DNA of 39,199 nt, taken from positions 1-39,199 of the forward strand of contig JANWYQ010000031.1 in assembly GCA_025055015.1 (NCBI GenBank), given 5' to 3'. The notes under the pieces were generated by a model. The model saw only the letters and a program-made list of their open reading frames with translations. It ran no database searches and was not told the DNA's origin. Both the position numbers and the translations under genes were made by a program. Source of the DNA: Caldilineales bacterium (lineage in GTDB: Bacteria > Chloroflexota > Anaerolineae > JAAEKA01). Positions 36,065 through 39,199 of this stretch are shown here, piece by piece. Position 1 is the first letter of the stretch, and every line of letters begins with the position of its first letter.

Positions 36065-36093
36065 ATGATACCGCAGGTGAGAGAAGTTGGCAA
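36065..36093 (-). promoter_or_regulatory. Minus-strand promoter of the acyl-CoA synthetase operon
   Basis: On the minus strand TTGCCA (36093-36088) and TATCAT (36070-36065) are separated by 17 bp. The predicted transcript starts near 36058 and leaves a leader of about 85 nt. The -35 overlaps the small hairpin GTTGGC-AAA-GCCAAC on the plus strand (about 36087-36101). Confidence 0.55.
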
Positions 36094-36149
36094 AGCCAAC
36101 GGCTCGCTGCGCAAGTATGGATGGGAGGGCTGAATGTATGCCATCGCGC

Positions 36150-36178
36150 TTGTGACCGCCTTGCACCGATGGTATACT
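36150..36178 (+). promoter_or_regulatory. Promoter of the cysteine desulfurase-mnmA unit
   Basis: TTGTGA (36150-36155) and TATACT (36173-36178) with a 17-bp spacer. Transcription should start near 36185, about 50 nt before the desulfurase ATG, and diverges from the acyl-CoA synthetase promoter. Confidence 0.65.
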
Positions 36179-36192
36179 GGTCTCTGAGACCA
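36178..36192. promoter_or_regulatory. Operator-like palindrome at the desulfurase transcription start
   Basis: TGGTCTC-T-GAGACCA is a perfect 7+1+7 palindrome overlapping the last base of the -10 box and the start site. The position fits a repressor operator. The cognate regulator is unknown; no regulator gene is adjacent. Confidence 0.55.
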
Positions 36193-36194
36193 TT

Positions 36195-36229
36195 GTCTAC
36201 CGTTCACCGATCACTGTTCACCGGTAACC
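36195..36229. repeat. Heptamer array forming the desulfurase 5' leader
   Basis: Five units, GTCTACC, GTTCACC, GATCACT, GTTCACC, GGTAACC, run to 4 bp before the ATG at 36234. They occupy most of the predicted leader and leave no Shine-Dalgarno sequence. Confidence 0.85.
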
Positions 36230-36233
36230 GACC

Positions 36234-37394
36234 ATGTCCGCGCCCAACATCGTCTACCTGGACCACGCCGCCACCACACCCATGCGGCCGGAGGTGCTGG
36301 ACGCCATGCTGCCTTACTTCGTCCAGCACTACGGCAACCCTAGCAGCCTGCACCGGGTGGGCCGCGAGGCCGCCAAGGCGCTGCGCCGCGCGCGCGAGCA
36401 GATGGCGGACGTGCTGGGCTGCTCGCCCAACGAGCTGATCGTCACCGGCGGCGGCACGGAGGCCAACAACCTGGCGCTGCGCGGGGTCGCCCTGGCCCAG
36501 CGCCAGCGCGGCCGCGGCCGACACCTGATCGTCAGCGCGGTTGAGCACAAGGGCGTGTTGGAGACCGCCTACCAGCTGCGCGACTGCTTTGGCTTCGAGC
36601 TGACGGTGCTGCCGGTGGACGCAGCGGGCCGGGTGGACCCAGTGGACCTGGCCGCGGCCATCCGGCCCGACACGGTGCTGGTGAGCATCATGGCGGCCAA
36701 CAACGAGGTGGGGACCCTGCAGCCGCTGGCCGACCTGAGCGCGATCTGCCGGGAGCGAGGCGTCCCCTTCCATTGCGACGCCGTCCAGGCCTCGCCGACG
36801 CTCTCCCTGCGGGTAGATGGGCTGGGGGTGGACCTGATGACCCTGGCTGCGCACAAGTTCTACGGCCCCAAGGGCGTGGGCCTGCTCTACGTCCGCCGCG
36901 GGGTGCCCCTCATGCCTCAGATCACCGGCGGCAGCCAGGAGAACAAGCGCCGCGCCGGCACCGAGAACGTGGCGGGCGCGGTGGGCATGGCGACCGCGCT
37001 GGCGCTCTCTCAGGCGGAGCGGGACGAGGAGGCGCAACGGCTGGCGGCTCTGCGCGAGCGGCTGATCGAGGGCGTCCTGGCGGCCGTCCCCGACGCATAC
37101 CTCACCGGCCACCGCTCGGAGCGCATGGTCAACCACGCCAGCTTCGTGGTGCGGGGCGTGGAGGCCGAGGGCATGTTGATCGGCTTGGACATGGCCGGCA
37201 TCTGCGCTAGCAGCGGCTCGGCCTGCACCAGCGGCGCCCACGAGCCCAGCCACGTGCTCACCGCGATGGGCGTACCGGCCATGGACGCGGTTGGCCACCT
37301 GCGCCTCAGCCTGGGCCACAGCAACACCGACGCGGACGTGGACCGGGTGCTGGCCGTGTTGCCCGGCTTGGTGGAGCGGCTGAGGAGAGGGTGA
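36234..37394 (+). CDS. Cysteine desulfurase (IscS/NifS family)
   Basis: 386 residues, PLP-dependent, moves sulfur from cysteine to a protein persulfide. Seen: YLDHAATTPMRPEVLDAM, the conserved His in EHKGVLE, Asp182 in FHCDAVQA, the PLP Lys208 in AAHKFYGPKG, and active-site Cys331 in SSGSACTSGAHEPSHVL. A standard IscS-type layout. Directly upstream of mnmA, so the likely sulfur recipient is tRNA 2-thiouridine synthesis, with Fe-S assembly also possible. No Shine-Dalgarno: the leader is a heptamer array. The stop codon lies inside the next heptamer array. Confidence 0.95.
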   Translation: MSAPNIVYLDHAATTPMRPEVLDAMLPYFVQHYGNPSSLHRVGREAAKALRRAREQMADVLGCSPNELIVTGGGTEANNLALRGVALAQRQRGRGRHLIVSAVEHKGVLETAYQLRDCFGFELTVLPVDAAGRVDPVDLAAAIRPDTVLVSIMAANNEVGTLQPLADLSAICRERGVPFHCDAVQASPTLSLRVDGLGVDLMTLAAHKFYGPKGVGLLYVRRGVPLMPQITGGSQENKRRAGTENVAGAVGMATALALSQAERDEEAQRLAALRERLIEGVLAAVPDAYLTGHRSERMVNHASFVVRGVEAEGMLIGLDMAGICASSGSACTSGAHEPSHVLTAMGVPAMDAVGHLRLSLGHSNTDADVDRVLAVLPGLVERLRRG

Positions 37395-37522
37395 GCGGGG
37401 AGCGGTGAACGGTAAACGGTGAACGGTAAACGGTGAACGGTGAACGGTAATCAGTGATCAGTGATCAGTGATCAGTGATCGGTAGTCAGTGATCGGTGAT
37501 CGTTAACTCGTAACCTGCGACC
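37390..37522. repeat. Nineteen-unit heptamer array between the desulfurase and mnmA genes
   Basis: The units run in unbroken 7-bp register: GGTGAGC, GGGGAGC, alternating GGTGAAC and GGTAAAC, GGTAATC, four AGTGATC in a row, GGTAGTC, AGTGATC, GGTGATC, GTTAACT, CGTAACC, TGCGACC. The TGA stop of the desulfurase (37392-37394) is inside the first unit. Nothing else is seen in the 189-bp gap. Confidence 0.93.
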
Positions 37523-37583
37523 GGAATAGCGGCGACTGGCTCTGTTGCAAGTTATCGGTTGCGCACTCCTTAGTTTACGCGCT

Positions 37584-38759
37584 ATGCCTCGCGTTGTTGT
37601 TGCCATGAGCGGCGGGGTGGATAGCTCCTTGGCCGCAGCCCTGCTGAAGGAGCGGGGCTACGAAGTGATCGGCGTGATGATGCGCCTGTGGGCCGAGCTG
37701 TCGGCCGGCGAGGCCAGCACCAACAAGTGCTGCTCGCTGGAGGCGGTCAACGACGCGCGCCGCGTGGCCGATGCGTTGGACATCCCCTTCTACCTGATCA
37801 ACGTTGAGCAGCCGTTTAAGGAGCGGGTGGTGGACTTCACCGTGGCCGGCTACCTGGCCGGGGAGACGCCCAACCCCTGCGTCCAGTGCAACCGCCACAT
37901 CCGCTTCGACTACCTGTTCAACTACGCCATGCGCCTGGGCGCAGACTACCTGGCCACCGGCCACTACGCCCGCGTCCGCCGCGTAGAAAGTGTGCCGTCT
38001 TTAGCTGAAAGCCATGAGACGCTCTCTACCGACCGCGGATCACCGATCACCGATCACCGGTCACCGCTCACCGGCTACTACCAGCTCCTCACCGCCGTTG
38101 ACCTGGACAAGGACCAGAGCTACGTGCTGCACGTGCTGACCCAGCGCCACCTGGCGCGGGTGCTCTTTCCGGTGGGCGAGTACACCAAGGCCGAGGTGCG
38201 ACAGATGGCGGCGGAGCGCGGGCTGCCCGTGGCCGGCCGGCGGGAGAGCCAGGACCTCTGCTTCCTGGCCGACGGTGACTATCGCCGCTTCCTGCGCGAC
38301 TGGGCGCCGGCCGGCGCCATCCGGCCCGGCCCCATCGTGGACAGCAGCGGCCGGGTGTTGGGCCAGCACAGCGGCCTGCCCTTCTACACCGTTGGCCAGC
38401 GCAAGGGATTGGGCATCGCGGCCCGCGAGCCGCTCTACGTGCTGCGCCTGGAGCCGGCCACCAACACCGTGGTAGTGGGCCCGGCGGCGGAGCTGGGCCG
38501 CGACCGGCTGACTGCGCGCACGGTGAACTGGATCGCCGGCCGGCCGCCGGATGGGCCGATCCGCGCCCAGGTGAAGATCCGCTACAAGGCGCAGCCTGTG
38601 GCGGCCACCGTGATCCCCCTGCCCAACGACCGGGCAGCGGTGCGCTTCGATCGCCCGCTGCGGGACATCACCGCCGGCCAGGCGGCCGTGTTCTACGACG
38701 GGGAGGTGTGCCTGGGGGGTGGGTTGATTGAGGTGGAGGAGGGGGTCGGTGAGCGGTGA
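37584..38759 (+). CDS. mnmA: tRNA 2-thiouridylase MnmA with a repeat-derived insertion
   Basis: 391 residues from ATG 37584 ([15 protein letters not shown]), about 30 longer than usual. The PP-loop SGGVDSS is at 9-15, catalytic Cys102 in NPCVQCN and second catalytic Cys226 in [14 protein letters not shown] and DKDQSYVL are conserved. It thiolates U34 of tRNAs for Lys, Glu and Gln using sulfur from a desulfurase such as the one upstream. Between [10 protein letters not shown] and [16 protein letters not shown] sits an extra stretch (about residues 134-164) partly encoded by heptamer repeats. The last residues GER and the stop also come from a heptamer array. An earlier ATG at 37545 adds 13 non-conserved residues. 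Confidence 0.95.
   Translation: MPRVVVAMSGGVDSSLAAALLKERGYEVIGVMMRLWAELSAGEASTNKCCSLEAVNDARRVADALDIPFYLINVEQPFKERVVDFTVAGYLAGETPNPCVQCNRHIRFDYLFNYAMRLGADYLATGHYARVRRVESVPSLAESHETLSTDRGSPITDHRSPLTGYYQLLTAVDLDKDQSYVLHVLTQRHLARVLFPVGEYTKAEVRQMAAERGLPVAGRRESQDLCFLADGDYRRFLRDWAPAGAIRPGPIVDSSGRVLGQHSGLPFYTVGQRKGLGIAAREPLYVLRLEPATNTVVVGPAAELGRDRLTARTVNWIAGRPPDGPIRAQVKIRYKAQPVAATVIPLPNDRAAVRFDRPLRDITAGQAAVFYDGEVCLGGGLIEVEEGVGER
38024..38079. repeat. Heptamer array inside the mnmA reading frame
   Basis: Clear units GATCACC x3, GGTCACC, GCTCACC span 38038-38072, flanked by degenerate CTCTACC, GACCGCG and GGCTACT. GATCACC is the reverse complement of the GGTGATC unit at 37495-37501. The array is translated as [12 protein letters not shown] within the protein. 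Confidence 0.9.
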
Positions 38760-38810
38760 GCGGTGAACGGTAAACCGTGAACGGTGAACGGTAAACGGTG
38801 AACCGTGAAC
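38748..38810. repeat. Nine-unit heptamer array over the mnmA stop codon
   Basis: Units GGTGAGC x2, GGTGAAC, GGTAAAC, CGTGAAC, GGTGAAC, GGTAAAC, GGTGAAC, CGTGAAC in register. The mnmA stop TGA (38757-38759) lies in the second unit. Confidence 0.92.
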
Positions 38811-38816
38811 AGCGGA

Positions 38817-39000
38817 GTTCGCACCCCCAGGTGCGAACGCATGCCCAGCGTGGAGTACGCACCCCCAGGTGCGAACCCGTAAGCGCCGTGCTTCTCTGTG
38901 GAGTGCGAACCCCCAGGTGCAAACCCCCCGGCGCCTGGGGGCGCCTCCCTCCGCAGGCGAGAGGTGATTTCCCGCGGAGTTCGCACCCCCAGGTGCGAAC
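38817..39000. repeat. Array of four 22-bp palindromes, right copy, inverted relative to the left copy
   Basis: Perfect palindromes (GTTCGCACC-N4-GGTGCGAAC, loop CCCA) at 38817-38838 and 38979-39000; near-perfect at 38855-38876 and degenerate at 38903-38924. The segment 38921-39000 is the reverse complement of 31146-31225 with 6 mismatches in 80. The 408-bp interval from mnmA to the next gene holds this array, the heptamers, about 107 bp with nothing recognisable (39001-39107), and a promoter. Confidence 0.9.
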
Positions 39001-39107
39001 TCAATCGGGCACGTTGCGTTTCCCTGCGGCTACCAGTGCCCGGCGCAGTTCAGCGGAGCCGCCGCAGCCGCGTGTACCGGGCGCCCGCACGCCTGCCCGG
39101 CCGGTTG

Positions 39108-39136
39108 TTGACACACCCCTACCCCTGCGGTACAAT
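39108..39136 (+). promoter_or_regulatory. Sigma-70-type promoter for the gene at the window end
   Basis: TTGACA (39108-39113) and TACAAT (39131-39136) with a 17-bp spacer; expected start near 39143, about 26 nt before the GTG at 39169. Confidence 0.75.
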
Positions 39137-39168
39137 GACGCCATCTTTGTGACGGAGAAAACGAGCCC

Positions 39169-39199
39169 GTGAGCGAGTTCTACTACGGCGGACAGGCTG
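39169..39199 (+). CDS. Start of a probable DUF1385 (YqhQ-like) membrane protein gene, cut by the window end
   Basis: GTG 39169 begins M-S-E-F-Y-Y-G-G-Q-A, preceded by GGAG and a consensus promoter. YYGGQA recalls the opening of DUF1385 proteins (YGGQAVIEGVMMR). Only ten residues are visible, so identity is tentative. Confidence 0.5.
   Translation, partial: MSEFYYGGQA

Noticed and set aside
35995-36125. Riboswitch upstream of the acyl-CoA synthetase or desulfurase gene
   Set aside because: Small stems are present (GTTGGC-AAA-GCCAAC; GCTCG...CGAGC), but I could not match any known riboswitch core on either strand. A covariance-model (Rfam) search would settle it.
37390-37522. Array of regulator binding sites (iterons or origin)
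   Set aside because: Units drift steadily between subtypes with strict 7-bp period, and similar arrays lie inside and at the ends of genes. There is no dnaA, rep or AT-rich region, so slippage repeats explain it better.

Overview
The window looks like a high-GC chromosome segment from a Chloroflexota bacterium, probably Anaerolineae-like. That placement is inferred from gene content, not from a phylogenetic marker. The supporting signs are a Thr-Pro-stalked surface protein ending in a YLPLI-type tail, a BMP-type ABC transporter, ADP-forming acyl-CoA synthetase, a transposase tail of a type I associate with this phylum, and abundant short intergenic palindromes and heptamer repeats.

Region 1 (1-12,240): the tail of an IS transposase, then a GntR/UTRA regulator whose promoter and operator-like palindrome lie just upstream of its likely ATG. 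Next comes a co-directional catabolic and uptake cassette: UbiD-type decarboxylase, ACMSD-like amidohydrolase, a three-subunit molybdenum hydroxylase (FAD, 2Fe-2S, Mo subunits) and a complete BMP-family ABC transporter (two permeases, lipoprotein, double ATPase). Together they suggest uptake, hydroxylation and non-oxidative decarboxylation of an unidentified N-heterocyclic or aromatic acid or nucleobase-like compound.

Region 2 (12,240-16,680): a tRNA-Leu(GAG) with a consensus promoter and a terminator, a secreted TPR protein, and on the minus strand a large surface protein. That protein has four tandem repeats of exactly 110 residues, an SdrD-B-like domain, a Thr-Pro stalk and a short hydrophobic tail.

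Region 3 (16,681-30,940): a tightly packed surface-glycan operon, with many 4-8 bp gene overlaps. It holds two alkaline-phosphatase-superfamily enzymes, a Wzy-like polymerase/ligase, two GT4 glycosyltransferases, two phosphoglycosyl transferases (one with an altered catalytic dyad), a GDP-mannose-3,5-epimerase-like SDR, an SDR with a Cys4 insert, panD, and three of the four enzymes of the GDP-D-glycero-D-manno-heptose route (GmhA, HddA-like GHMP kinase, GmhB). No HddC or flippase is present in the window.

Region 4 (30,941-39,199): central metabolism and tRNA thiolation genes. The enolase, P-loop/DRTGG protein and acyl-CoA synthetase genes lie on the minus strand. Cysteine desulfurase and mnmA lie on the plus strand, driven from a divergent promoter region. 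This block is framed by mirror-image composite repeats (palindromes plus heptamers), and 7-bp repeats fill most of its gaps. Heptamer arrays contain the stop codons of the desulfurase and mnmA genes, form the desulfurase leader, and are inserted in frame inside mnmA. The window ends at the first codons of a probable DUF1385 gene.
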